The notes under the pieces are model-generated. The model was given only the letters and a program-made list of their open reading frames with translations. It made no database searches and was not told where the DNA came from. A program made the translations under genes and the position numbers. Of a stretch of DNA of 64,000 bases, positions 1-8,272 are shown piece by piece (positions within the stretch are counted from its first letter, which is position 1; every line of letters starts with the position of its first letter). The stretch comes from Chlamydiota bacterium (GTDB taxonomy: Bacteria > Chlamydiota > Chlamydiia > Chlamydiales > Rhabdochlamydiaceae): contig JAPLSW010000033.1 of the NCBI GenBank assembly GCA_026398435.1, positions 1-64,000 on the forward strand. Reading direction: 5' to 3'.

Positions 1-60
1 AGTCTTGGAAAACAGGTAATGAATCTGTTGGATGAAATTGTGATCAGAGTGTCTTTCTAA
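1..60 (+). CDS. possible 3' end of an upstream gene (partial)
   Basis: Reading frame 1 is open from the window edge to a TAA at 58-60 and would give a 19-residue hydrophobic C-terminal tail. The piece is too short to identify. Nothing further that looks coding is visible between it and the small gene at 254. Confidence 0.25.
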   Translation, partial: SLGKQVMNLLDEIVIRVSF

Positions 61-253
61 ATTTCTTCATAGAGCAAGAAGAATAATGTTTTTTTGAATC
101 TTTATTCTTCGAGGGAAGCTCTACTCACCCACAAGTGCAGCCAAGATCTGCATAGGTTCGATCTCTCCTTTACATTTTTTGAGATTTAATTTAAGATGGA
201 CGGCAAGTTTTATAATTAATTTTTTTACATCTCAATTTCAGGTAGGGAGCTCT

Positions 254-343
254 ATGGCATCCGTAAAAAAGAAAAGAAAAGCAAAGATCGCTCTTCATAA
301 AAGAAAAAAAAGACGTAGAAGAGATCGTCATAAAAGCAAATAA
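254..343 (+). CDS. small basic protein, bS22/mS38-like (AURKAIP1/COX24 domain)
   Basis: A 29-residue protein consisting almost wholly of Lys, Arg and His (opening MASVKKKRKAKIALHKRKK). This pattern, KKRK-x-K-x-x-x-HKxRKxxRRxRH, matches the short AURKAIP1/COX24-domain proteins. In mycobacteria that family is ribosomal protein bS22, and in mitochondria it is mS38, bound to small-subunit rRNA. An AGG-TAGGGAG ribosome binding site lies just upstream of the ATG, and a strong terminator follows at 382-411, so the gene looks like its own transcription unit. The role is inferred from family resemblance alone. Confidence 0.7.
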   Translation: MASVKKKRKAKIALHKRKKRRRRDRHKSK

Positions 344-381
344 TTTATAAATAAATTATTTTACAGCTTTCTTAGATTTAC

Positions 382-411
382 TAGAGCTAGTTATACTAGC
401 TCTAATTTTTT
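382..411 (+). terminator. Rho-independent terminator after the bS22-like gene
   Basis: A perfect 10-bp stem (TAGAGCTAGT / ACTAGCTCTA) with a 3-nt loop is followed by a T run at 406-411. It separates the small ribosomal-protein gene from mnmG. Confidence 0.8.
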
Positions 412-431
412 ATCACCCCAGATTAATTCCT

Positions 432-2270
432 ATGTGGTTTTACCCCGAAGAATACGATGTCATTGTAATTGGTGCTGGCCATGCCGGCTGTGAAGCGGCG
501 CACGCGTCTGCTCGCATGGGAGTAAAAACCCTACTTCTTACTATGAACCTAGATACCATTGCCAAGATGAGCTGTAACCCAGCGGTCGGCGGCACTGCTA
601 AAGGGCATATCGTACGGGAAATCGACGCTCTAGGCGGTGTCATGGGGAAAGTCACGGATAAAACGGGAATCCAATTCCGCATGCTCAATGCCTCTAAGGG
701 ACCAGCCGTTTGGTCACCCAGAGCCCAGGCTGATAAGTTCGCCTACCAGATGGCGATGAAACATCGCCTAGAAAAAGTGCAAAATCTCCATATCAAGCAG
801 GGGACGATAGAAACCCTGCACCTCGAAGAGGGTATTCTGAAAGGGGTACAAACTCTTGAGGGAATCGGTTACTTTGGTAAAACAGTTATTATTTCTTCCG
901 GCACTTTCATGCGCGGGCTCATACATATTGGAGAGACCCAATTTCCCGGAGGTAGAGCCGGGGATAAACCGTCAGTCGGTCTTTCTAAACATTTAGAAGA
1001 TCTAGGCTTTTCTATCGGCAGATTAAAAACCGGCACCCCTCCTCGTATTAATCGGAGAAGTGTCGATTTTAGCAAAGTAGAAGTACAGCATGGAGATGTA
1101 GGAGTCCGCTTTTCTCACGATGCTCCAGAAGGCCCGGGCCTGCCCCAAGTGCCCTGCTATATCACCTATACTAATGAAGCGACAAAACAAATTGTCATGG
1201 ATAACCTCCACAGATCTGCGATGTATTCCGGAAGGATCAAATCGATCGGTCCTAGATACTGTCCATCGATTGAAGATAAGATCGTTCGTTTCAATGACAA
1301 AGAAAGGCACCAACTTTTCTTAGAGCCCGAAGGGCTCGAAACAGAAGAGATCTACGTAAACGGAATCTCTTCTTCTTTGCCATTCGATGTCCAGCTCGCC
1401 ATGATCCATACAGTGGAAGGGCTTGAAAATGCGGAGATCATGAGACCAGCTTATGCCATCGAATACGATTATGTAAAAAGTGGGCAGCTAAGCGCAACCC
1501 TTGAAACAAAAACCATCGAAGGGCTGTACTTTGCGGGACAGATCAATGGAACCACAGGTTATGAGGAAGCAGCCGGCCAAGGACTCATTGCCGGTATCAA
1601 TGCAGCTCTTAAAATCCAAGGCAAAGCTCCTTTTGTTCTTAAAAGATCTGAAGCGTATATCGGTGTTATGATCGATGAGCTCATCACAAAAGAGCTGGAA
1701 GAGCCCTACCGTATGTTTACAAGTAGAGCTGAGCATCGCCTCGTTCTTCGTCAGGATAATTGCGACCTAAGACTTAGAAAATACGGATACGAACTGGGCC
1801 TGATAGATCAGGCGCAGTACCAGACTCTTATCCAAAAAGAAAAACTTATCGAGGAGCAAATCCTCTCACTTTCTAAAACATTTACCCAAGTAAATGGCAA
1901 ATCAGCCTCTTTGTCCCAACTGCTTTGTAGACCTGAGTTTAGTTATCCTAAACTTCTTACTGACTACCCAGAAAAACTACAAGACCACGGCCAGGAAATC
2001 AATTTCCAGATCGAGCTGCAACTCAAATATGCAGGCTATATAGGCCGGCAAAATATAGAGATAGCAAAGCTTGAAAATACTGAAACGACAATCATCCCAC
2101 TCGGCACTGATTTCAAGGCAATAAAAGGTTTATCTAATGAAGCAAAAGACAAGCTCTCAAGATTCAATCCTTCAACACTTGGTCAAGCTTCGAGAATATC
2201 CGGTGTGTCACCAGCTGACATCTCCGTTCTTATGGTATCTTTGTATAAGCAAAGTTGTTGTAGCGTCTAA
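432..2270 (+). CDS. mnmG: tRNA uridine-5-carboxymethylaminomethyl modification enzyme MnmG (GidA)
   Basis: FAD-dependent subunit of the MnmE-MnmG complex, which installs the cmnm5 group on the wobble uridine of tRNAs. The N-terminus carries the Rossmann FAD-binding motif [14 protein letters not shown] (about residues 10-23) and the family CNPAVGG motif near residue 50. The length, 612 residues, is normal for the family and the C-terminal helical region is present. In Chlamydia mnmG (gidA) is followed by lplA; here two extra genes lie between them. MnmE is not in the window. Confidence 0.95.
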   Translation: MWFYPEEYDVIVIGAGHAGCEAAHASARMGVKTLLLTMNLDTIAKMSCNPAVGGTAKGHIVREIDALGGVMGKVTDKTGIQFRMLNASKGPAVWSPRAQADKFAYQMAMKHRLEKVQNLHIKQGTIETLHLEEGILKGVQTLEGIGYFGKTVIISSGTFMRGLIHIGETQFPGGRAGDKPSVGLSKHLEDLGFSIGRLKTGTPPRINRRSVDFSKVEVQHGDVGVRFSHDAPEGPGLPQVPCYITYTNEATKQIVMDNLHRSAMYSGRIKSIGPRYCPSIEDKIVRFNDKERHQLFLEPEGLETEEIYVNGISSSLPFDVQLAMIHTVEGLENAEIMRPAYAIEYDYVKSGQLSATLETKTIEGLYFAGQINGTTGYEEAAGQGLIAGINAALKIQGKAPFVLKRSEAYIGVMIDELITKELEEPYRMFTSRAEHRLVLRQDNCDLRLRKYGYELGLIDQAQYQTLIQKEKLIEEQILSLSKTFTQVNGKSASLSQLLCRPEFSYPKLLTDYPEKLQDHGQEINFQIELQLKYAGYIGRQNIEIAKLENTETTIIPLGTDFKAIKGLSNEAKDKLSRFNPSTLGQASRISGVSPADISVLMVSLYKQSCCSV

Positions 2271-2362
2271 TTTTTAAAGTAAAATTCAGATACATAACTT
2301 CTTGCTACCCATTAAATCTTTTTTTTTTTTATTAGTTTATAAGACCAACCCCTTACGGTTTT

Positions 2363-3307
2363 ATGAACGCTCAGACTACTTTACCAATCGTTCTTTTCAT
2401 CGGCACAGATATTGGCAAGGTCACCTTTATCAAAAGGGCCCTGAAAGGAAGCTATTATGTCATGGACTCTAAGGATAGCCATACTGCCTTCGAGTGGCTA
2501 AAAACGATTCCTATACAAACCGTGATATTAGACTTTAACACACTCGATGAACCCCTATTTAATCTATGCCAGCATATCAAAAAAACACCGGGCCTGGAAA
2601 AAACACCCATTCTTCTAATTACTAATAAAATACAGAAAGCCTTTACCGTCGATGCACTCAATGCTGGTGTTACCGATTTTATCCATGAGCCACTTGATGC
2701 CTCGGAAATCCATGAAAGAATGGCCGTATGCCTTAAATCACAAATGATCACTAAAAAGATGTCTTTAATGACATCCAAGATCAATTCCTCCCCTCTTATT
2801 CCGAAAAATACCCAGACCTTCCTTCATAGAATGCTACTTGATGACAAAACACTTAAGGAAATCTCCAAAGCTAAAAAAATCGATATGCCCCTTACCCTTC
2901 TCATGATTGCCCTAGATAACCATGATATGTTCATTAAAGCTTACGGGGAGCTCACACTAGAAGAAATCATTCTCTTTCTGGAAGAGTACTTAAATAATCG
3001 TCTTAGAAAATTTGACACCTTGATGCCTCAAGGAAATGGAAAGTATCTTTTAATGCTCCCTAAAACTTCTCAAAGTGCTGCAAAGATCATCGCTGAAGAC
3101 ATCCGCAAGGAAATTTGTAGAACCACGATTCACACAAAGAAAAAAGAAATCCTTGTCACTGTATCGATTGGAGTCGTTTCCTTTGATAAAAAGCTCTCCG
3201 ATGCGGCAGCGGCGTATGAGCAATTTGACCAATCGCTCGAAAGAGTAAAAAAATCTTTAGAAAAAGCCCAGAAAAAGGGCAATAAAATCGTTTCAGACAG
3301 TTCGTAA
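2363..3307 (+). CDS. degenerate receiver + GGDEF-like protein
   Basis: Residues about 8-125 read as a response-regulator receiver domain and about 165-312 as a GGDEF (diguanylate cyclase) fold. Both are degenerate. The receiver keeps a candidate phospho-acceptor (D57 in VILDFN), but the conserved Lys of the usual K-P loop is Glu (E109 in DFIHEP). The GGDEF signature is replaced by GNGKY at 224-228, which removes the metal- and GTP-binding acidic residues, so catalysis is not expected. The C-terminal SIGVVSF strand of the GGDEF fold is recognisable. A role as a non-catalytic regulatory or scaffold protein is inference. The next gene begins 14 bp downstream, which suggests co-transcription. Confidence 0.7.
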   Translation: MNAQTTLPIVLFIGTDIGKVTFIKRALKGSYYVMDSKDSHTAFEWLKTIPIQTVILDFNTLDEPLFNLCQHIKKTPGLEKTPILLITNKIQKAFTVDALNAGVTDFIHEPLDASEIHERMAVCLKSQMITKKMSLMTSKINSSPLIPKNTQTFLHRMLLDDKTLKEISKAKKIDMPLTLLMIALDNHDMFIKAYGELTLEEIILFLEEYLNNRLRKFDTLMPQGNGKYLLMLPKTSQSAAKIIAEDIRKEICRTTIHTKKKEILVTVSIGVVSFDKKLSDAAAAYEQFDQSLERVKKSLEKAQKKGNKIVSDSS

Positions 3308-3321
3308 CCCGGGAGGCTTTC

Positions 3322-3678
3322 ATGAAGACAAAATTGCATTTATTTGGTATGATTATAGCCGTTTGTAGTCCTATTTTAGCCTTTAGTGACACCTCGCTTC
3401 AGCCGACATACACCTCTTCTGCTAAACACAACTCGATGGCGATAGATCCTAAATTTAGGGCCTCTGACTACAAAGAAGCCTTTGACTTTCTTAGGAAAGA
3501 AAAGGCTCCAAACAAAGTATGCTTAAACCTAATTGATGGAACTGCCTTGTCGAATATTATTGAGATGACGTTAATGGCCAACAACACTCTATTTCTTGTG
3601 CGCTATAACACGCCCAAAGGGATTAAAGTGCAAGCCATTGAACTAGAGCAGATCCGTGGGGTTGGCTACCTCGAATGA
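3322..3678 (+). CDS. small secreted protein of unknown function
   Basis: A 118-residue protein with an N-terminal signal peptide (MKTKLHLFGMIIAV, likely cleaved near AFS-DT). A good GGGAGG ribosome binding site precedes the ATG. The mature part has no motif I recognise; its C-terminal half (residues about 70-118) looks like a small beta-rich domain. Its stop overlaps the lplA start in an ATGA arrangement, so the two are probably translationally coupled. Confidence 0.7.
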   Translation: MKTKLHLFGMIIAVCSPILAFSDTSLQPTYTSSAKHNSMAIDPKFRASDYKEAFDFLRKEKAPNKVCLNLIDGTALSNIIEMTLMANNTLFLVRYNTPKGIKVQAIELEQIRGVGYLE

Positions 3679-4373
3679 CCCTGCACTACCTGCAACTGCC
3701 CTCTGGCACCTCTATTTTTGATCAGCTTCTTCTAGAAGAAGCTCTTCTTAGAGATGACACAAGAAACTTTTGCATTGTTAATGAAGGAAGCTCTCCTGCC
3801 ATCGTCATGGGAATTTCTGGAAAACCCCACGAGCTTGTAGATACAGACAAAGCAAGTGCCCTACAAATCCCGATCATCAAGCGCTTTAGTGGAGGGGGGA
3901 CAGTAGTAGTTGATGAAAGCACTCTCTTTGTGACCTTTATCTTCCAAAAAAAAGATCACCCCTTTCAAGCTTATCCAGAACCTATTATGAAATGGTCCGA
4001 AGGGATTTATAAATCGGTATTTTCCTCCCATCCTTTTGCCTTAAAAGAAAATGACTACGTCATGGAAGAGAAAAAGTTCGGAGGCAATGCCCAGTACATA
4101 AGAAAAGAGAGGTGGCTTCACCACACCTCATTTCTTTGGGACTATAAAAAAGAAAAAATGGAGGCTCTTCTCCATCCCAAAAAAACACCTACGTATAGAG
4201 CGGGCAGAGAGCACGAAAGCTTCCTCTGCAAGATGAAAGACTTCGTCCCTTCTAAAGAGACTTTTTTTTCAAGACTCAAAGAGTCTCTTCAAAACTCTTT
4301 TGCTCTCATAGAAATACAAAGGGAAGACTTGGAAATTGGGACACCCTCAAGAACATCTACCATTCTTCTTTAG
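3675..4373 (+). CDS. lplA: lipoate-protein ligase A family protein
   Basis: Attaches lipoate or octanoate to E2 and GcvH-type proteins. The BPL/LplA fold is shown by RFSGGGTVVVDE (residues 70-81, the Gly-rich lipoyl-AMP loop) and by KKFGGNAQ (133-140), which holds the catalytic Lys. At 232 residues it lacks the C-terminal accessory domain of E. coli LplA, as do the short chlamydial homologues. The start overlaps the preceding stop (ATGA). The lplA neighbourhood with mnmG is chlamydia-like. Confidence 0.88.
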   Translation: MTLHYLQLPSGTSIFDQLLLEEALLRDDTRNFCIVNEGSSPAIVMGISGKPHELVDTDKASALQIPIIKRFSGGGTVVVDESTLFVTFIFQKKDHPFQAYPEPIMKWSEGIYKSVFSSHPFALKENDYVMEEKKFGGNAQYIRKERWLHHTSFLWDYKKEKMEALLHPKKTPTYRAGREHESFLCKMKDFVPSKETFFSRLKESLQNSFALIEIQREDLEIGTPSRTSTILL

Positions 4374-4400
4374 GCTAAAAAGATCTTAGACAAAGGGAGA

Positions 4401-4694
4401 TTATTCCTTTCTTAAATAAGCATAACGTCCTCGAAAGGGGATTTTTTCTGGATAATCGATCCTTTCTATTCGGTTATCCAATCCATAAAGAGGATCTAGC
4501 CCCGCGCTTGCTTCTGTAATAGCGCAACTCCATAGATCTATCAATCCTTCAGAAACTTCTCCATCGTAATAAAATCGAATGAAAAATTCAAATTTATCCT
4601 TATCAATATCCACGACAACAGCCCTTAATTCAGGCGAGACAACATCTAGTAAAGCGCGCTGTGTAGCTAGCAAGGCATCTGATATATATTGCAT
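4401..4694 (-). CDS. putative immunity protein, copy 4 of a tandem family
   Basis: A 97-residue acidic protein and the most distal of four paralogues behind the toxin gene. Shared family features are an opening ALLATQRALL helix, the block LRAVVVDID, the strand RFYYDGEVSE, a central helix with ATTE/AITEASA-type sequence, and the ending RIDYPEKIP followed by YLRKE. Small proteins of this pattern are, to my recollection, common next to polymorphic toxins, but I cannot name a Pfam family. The role is inferred from position behind the toxin at 5750-7645. Confidence 0.65.
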   Translation of the reverse strand: MQYISDALLATQRALLDVVSPELRAVVVDIDKDKFEFFIRFYYDGEVSEGLIDLWSCAITEASAGLDPLYGLDNRIERIDYPEKIPFRGRYAYLRKE

Positions 4695-4768
4695 GTTTAG
4701 CTCCTGAATTTAACGAATAAATCTCAAACAATTCAAGACCATACAATGAACTTAACCAAAAAACGATA

Positions 4769-5071
4769 CTACTCTTTTCTAAGAAAGGCATAATCACCCT
4801 TAACATTGATTGCTTTAGGATAATCGACTTGCTCAATCACGTCTCTGACTTGATATTCAGGAAAATTTGCACTAGCCTCTGTACAAGCAATACTTGCTAA
4901 GTCAAATAAGTCGTCATTAATTTCGCCGTCATAGAAAAAATTAAAAAATAGTATCTTATCGACTGTATCTACATCAATAACAACCGCACGTAGTGAGGGT
5001 GTAACAACACCTAAAAGGGCTCTTTGCATACTTAAAAGAACATTGATAATCTCTGTAAGATTTTCTTGCAT
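4769..5071 (-). CDS. putative immunity protein, copy 3 of a tandem family
   Basis: A 100-residue paralogue of the flanking genes, with LLSMQRALLG, LRAVVIDVD, FFYDGEIND, CTEASANFPEY and the YLRKE-type ending (AFLRKE). It lies 3 bp downstream of copy 2 in transcription order, so the two are almost certainly cotranscribed. It diverges from the other copies mainly in the middle helix and after EQVDYP. The divergence suggests either protection against different toxin variants or drift after duplication. Confidence 0.65.
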   Translation of the reverse strand: MQENLTEIINVLLSMQRALLGVVTPSLRAVVIDVDTVDKILFFNFFYDGEINDDLFDLASIACTEASANFPEYQVRDVIEQVDYPKAINVKGDYAFLRKE

Positions 5072-5074
5072 TGC

Positions 5075-5383
5075 TTATCTAGATTCTTTTCTTAAATAAG
5101 CATAACGACCTCGAAATGGGGGCTTTTGTGGATAATAAATCCTTTCAACTCCTGCATCTAAAATAGAATCAAGTCCGAAATCAGCATGAGCTCTTGTTAT
5201 GGCGCATTTCCAAAGGTCTATTAATTCCTCACTAACCTCTCCATCATAGTAGAAGTGTATATAGAGCAATTTTTCATCTTGTGGCGCATCTACCACTACT
5301 GCTCTTAAGCTTGGCGTTACGGCATGTAATAAGGCTCGTTGTACGCAAAGCAAAGCATCCGCAATTAAAGTCATCGTTAGCAC
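5075..5383 (-). CDS. putative immunity protein, copy 2 of a tandem family
   Basis: A 102-residue paralogue with ALLCVQRALLH, LRAVVVDA, YIHFYYDGEVSEELID and the ending RGRYAYLRKESR. Its C-terminal third is nearly identical to copy 4 (PFRGRYAYLRKE). This pairs copies 2 and 4 as the closest relatives and implies duplication inside the array rather than repeated acquisition. Confidence 0.65.
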   Translation of the reverse strand: MLTMTLIADALLCVQRALLHAVTPSLRAVVVDAPQDEKLLYIHFYYDGEVSEELIDLWKCAITRAHADFGLDSILDAGVERIYYPQKPPFRGRYAYLRKESR

Positions 5384-5450
5384 TTTCTTAAAAAGGTTAA
5401 TTTATTAAATTTAAAAATTTAGGATCAATCCTATTAAAGCAACATTGCCA

Positions 5451-5753
5451 CTATTCCTTTCTAAAATAGGCAAAGTGTCCTAGATTAGGTATCTTTTTCG
5501 GATAGTCTAATCTTTCGATGTAATCGTCTACCCTACAGTCTATCCCTAAGTCTGCGCTCGATTCAGTAACGGCACATCGCCACACATCCAATTGTTTTTC
5601 AGAGGCCTCTCCATCGTAATATATACGCACGGTGAACATATCACTATCCTTATCTATATCTATGGCAACGGCTCTCAGTTCGGGTGTTACGGCTCCCAAT
5701 AAAGCGTTTTGCATAGCTAGGAGCGCATATTCAATTGAAAATATTTCCATCAT
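5451..5753 (-). CDS. putative immunity protein, copy 1, directly coupled to the Ntox50-like toxin
   Basis: A 100-residue paralogue (ALLAMQNALLGA, LRAVAIDID, RIYYDGEASE, FAYFRKE). Its start codons (ATGATG at 5753-5748) overlap the toxin stop codon in an ATGA arrangement, with an AAGGA ribosome binding site inside the toxin 3' end. This coupling makes it the best candidate for the cognate immunity protein. Either Met could be the start; the second has better spacing from the AAGGA. Confidence 0.7.
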   Translation of the reverse strand: MMEIFSIEYALLAMQNALLGAVTPELRAVAIDIDKDSDMFTVRIYYDGEASEKQLDVWRCAVTESSADLGIDCRVDDYIERLDYPKKIPNLGHFAYFRKE

Positions 5754-7645
5754 TGTCCTTTTCGAATTGTAGGTACTATATGAACCCCATCTTGTGCATA
5801 ATGAATTTTACCCCAAGACGTAGCAACTTTTTCTCCAGTAGCACGATCGATCGCATAACCAATAAACTCTTCGAAATTTACCAGCTCTTGATAAGATGGT
5901 GTTCCTGGAGTTTGGTTCCTAAGGCTTACGCCTTTGCCAGAGAATTCATCAATAAGTTTTTGAGGATTAGGATGCTCAAAGATGCTTTTATTTAATATCG
6001 GTTCATAGTTGTTATGACCGATAATATGCTTTCCCTGCTTATCTGGCTGAATTTTTAAGTTAGCGTTCTTAAATACTTCTTTCCTGTTCTGGGCCCTTTT
6101 AAGAGCCTCCATTTTTATAACAGACCTATTCCTCTCACTAATGGCCATAGCTTCAAAAGTCATCATGTTATTTGCTTTTTTAAGGAGTCGATACGAATTC
6201 ATCGCCTTTGTAACTCCTACTCCAGCAAATATATCAACTCCACACTTTCCTATGATCTGTCCTGTAAGCTCTCCTTTTATTTGATCTTCTAAACCATCCC
6301 ATTTAGCAATAAGATCTTGAAGCTCAGGAACGAGCTCTTGCAAAGTTTCCAGCGGAGTATGTTCTCTTATGAAATTAACACAGGCCTTCGACGCATCTAC
6401 AAAATCTGCAGAGACGTCTACGGGATCTTGAGCAAAAGCCCATAAACCCTGACTAAGACCTTGTAAAGAGGCCAAAAGGGAAGGTATAAATTCAGTTCCC
6501 CCCTGCACTCCTCCTTGTACGATTCCCAAAGTTAACCCTTTAGAAAAAGGAATCATATCCAAAGAAGTTGAGGAAATCACAGGTAGTGCAACCTTCGATT
6601 GTAAATAGTCCTGTAATGATAAATCAAAATCACCCAGTTCAAAATAACCTGTTGCCCGCTCAAAATACGCTTCTTTCTTTTCTGGGTTCTTATTGATTAA
6701 TTCGGTAAGAGTAAGCACTGCATCCGCATATAGCCCAGCTTCGAGCTCTGTTTGACCTTTAAGTAAGATAGCATCTTCTTGTAGCTTTGCAAAAAGATCA
6801 GTATCAGATCCTTTTAAGGCAATGGTTAAACGATCTAACGCATCTATTGTGTTGCCTTCGAGATAATCAAAAAGGCCTCGATTATAATAAGCCGAGGGAC
6901 TGTGATGGTTGTCAATGCACCAATCAAGAGATTCTTTGCAGGCCTCTAAAGCTGCAGTTTCTTTTTGTTCAACAAAGGATAGCTTTTTCTTATAGAGTGC
7001 CTGAATTTCCTTTTTCCGTTTTGTAAGAGTTTTTTTATTTATAAGTCTATCAACAAGAATAAACCGTTCATACACAGGTATTTTGTTGCTGAGATCTTGA
7101 ATTCTTGCATCTAAAAAATTTTCGCTGCTTTCGTAGTATTTTTTGATGTCATTTTTCAAAACACGAAATACATGAGGCACAGATCCATAATTTTTTTTGA
7201 ATAGAAAGGTGTTTTCTTTCCAGTGGTAAGTGGGATTCTTTGAATTAAGATCTTCATACCACTCTATCCTTCTCGTTATTTCAAAAGGAACCCAAAGGTT
7301 ACTTTCTAAGTTGGGCAAATGAATTTTAGATTCTTCTTTTGTAAAGATTAGCTCTCTATCACGTTGAACCGTTCGCGAAATCTCCCAGTAAATCTTTCCC
7401 TCGTAAGGGTAAGGATCATCAAAATCCTCCCTTAATTCGTACGGAGGGTAAAATTCACTAGCCACTGTAGGATAATTTACCCCCTCCCCTATATAAAACC
7501 AGGAATTTTCAACTGATAAGCTCAGCAGATAAAGGGCTTTTGCATACTTGGGATCTTTGCTCACAATCCCACATAAGCAATCTTCCTCTTGGCTAAAAAG
7601 GGATATGTTGCATAACAGGAAAATAGATAGTATTTTATACTTCAT
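5750..7645 (-). CDS. secreted TPR protein with C-terminal Ntox50-like toxin domain
   Basis: The ATG at 7645 is preferred because GGAGG sits 6 bp upstream and the product then begins with a clean signal peptide (MKYKILSIFLLCNISLFSQ). The layout of the 631-residue protein is: secreted N-terminal region; TPR-like helices around residues 225-350; a hydrophobic, Gly-rich stretch around 360-400; and a final 100 residues that match the pattern of polymorphic toxin type 50 (KQGKHIIGHNNYE, an ELIDEF-type helix, FIGYAIDRATGEK, KIHYAQDGVHIVP). The conserved His and Lys of KQGKHI, the His of KIHY and the VHIVP ending are present. Four immunity-like genes follow. A nuclease-type activity is what I recall for this family; it is not shown by the sequence itself. 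How the toxin is delivered is unknown; the signal peptide argues for Sec export rather than direct type VI loading. Confidence 0.75.
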   Translation of the reverse strand: MKYKILSIFLLCNISLFSQEEDCLCGIVSKDPKYAKALYLLSLSVENSWFYIGEGVNYPTVASEFYPPYELREDFDDPYPYEGKIYWEISRTVQRDRELIFTKEESKIHLPNLESNLWVPFEITRRIEWYEDLNSKNPTYHWKENTFLFKKNYGSVPHVFRVLKNDIKKYYESSENFLDARIQDLSNKIPVYERFILVDRLINKKTLTKRKKEIQALYKKKLSFVEQKETAALEACKESLDWCIDNHHSPSAYYNRGLFDYLEGNTIDALDRLTIALKGSDTDLFAKLQEDAILLKGQTELEAGLYADAVLTLTELINKNPEKKEAYFERATGYFELGDFDLSLQDYLQSKVALPVISSTSLDMIPFSKGLTLGIVQGGVQGGTEFIPSLLASLQGLSQGLWAFAQDPVDVSADFVDASKACVNFIREHTPLETLQELVPELQDLIAKWDGLEDQIKGELTGQIIGKCGVDIFAGVGVTKAMNSYRLLKKANNMMTFEAMAISERNRSVIKMEALKRAQNRKEVFKNANLKIQPDKQGKHIIGHNNYEPILNKSIFEHPNPQKLIDEFSGKGVSLRNQTPGTPSYQELVNFEEFIGYAIDRATGEKVATSWGKIHYAQDGVHIVPTIRKGQ

Positions 7646-7748
7646 GCAAGCCTCCATAGCGTGGCGGCATCATAGCGCGCAGCTTGGAAAAATGAAATAG
7701 GTTTTACTCTCATTTCATCGACTTCTAAAGGAAGGAAGCTAAGCTGGA

Positions 7749-7955
7749 TTAACTGAGAATAGCATTTTTAGGAGTTCTTTTTAGCTCTGTACAAAAGTCT
7801 AAATAGTCATCGATAGAGTCTTTGAAAGCTTGCTCAAGTTCATCAACTGATGTTCCTTGAAAAGTAATCACATCACGTAATCCAATAACTTCTGCATGAA
7901 AAATCTTCGCATCTTCATCGTAAGAGGCTTGTCCTTGGTATCCTTTATAATTCAT
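7749..7955 (-). pseudogene. orphan truncated HicB-like antitoxin
   Basis: The 68-residue product matches the N-terminal HicB fold (YQGQASYDEDAKIFHAEV, GLRDVITFQG, VDELEQAFKDSIDDYLDFC). It ends just where HicB proteins continue with a PFSG-type turn and a DNA-binding C-terminus. No hicA-like gene is adjacent on either side and no continuation is visible in the other frames, so this is probably a remnant of a toxin-antitoxin pair, or a solitary partner-less domain. Confidence 0.65.
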
Positions 7956-7980
7956 AGGGATAATGGTGGTTTGAATATGT

Positions 7981-8021
7981 AAAAAAATATTGATGGCAGA
8001 GCCGAAAGGATAACAGCCTGC
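7981..8021 (-). terminator. terminator-like hairpin after the candidate RNA
   Basis: Read on the minus strand, GCAGGCTG pairs with CGGC-T-CTGC (8 bp with one bulge and a G-U pair) around 8021-7996. After a short spacer it is followed by a seven-T run at 7987-7981. It fits as the end of the structured RNA candidate on this strand. Confidence 0.45.
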
Positions 8022-8172
8022 TTAAGTAACGTCCTTTCTTTAAAAAAATCCGTCGTAAAGGTTCGGTCTGCGGCTGCGTTTAACCTGAGTATCAGGTGGG
8101 ACCGCTTCCTGAAAGGAACACAGCTCTTCTCTCGAAGTGCGTACTTAGTTCAATTTCAGCGTCGTGATCCCC
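7990..8172 (-). ncRNA. candidate structured RNA (about 180 nt), possibly 6S-like
   Basis: The block is visibly richer in G+C than its AT-rich surroundings and has no convincing reading frame. It holds three adjacent perfect hairpins: ACCTGA/TCAGGT (8083-8097), TTCC/GGAA (8106-8118) and CTTC/GAAG (8126-8137). The last has a GAGA tetraloop only when read on the minus strand. A long-range pairing joins 8140-8148 with 8021-8031 (CTAAGTA-CG to CGTTACTTAAG), which would close a rod-like molecule. The terminator-like hairpin at 7981-8021 also points to the minus strand. Length and rod shape resemble 6S RNA, but I could not match the 6S bubble, nor tmRNA, RNase P or SRP RNA motifs. Confidence 0.4.
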
Positions 8173-8272
8173 TATAAAAACAATATCGTTAAAGAGCTAT
8201 ATTGATGCAGGCCGGGTATCCATAAACAACAGAAATTAGAAGTATACTGAATAGGGGTATTGGGAGCAAAAG

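Noticed and set aside
120-180. tRNA-like elements (a 5-bp stem with 7-base loop followed by GGTTCGATC)
   Set aside because: The loop lacks U at the position before the anticodon, the T arm does not close and no acceptor stem is present.
7990-8172. tmRNA, RNase P RNA or SRP RNA
   Set aside because: None of their conserved motifs (TTCGA..CC-ACCA end, GAGGAAAGTCC, GGAAGCAGCC-type loop) is present on either strand.
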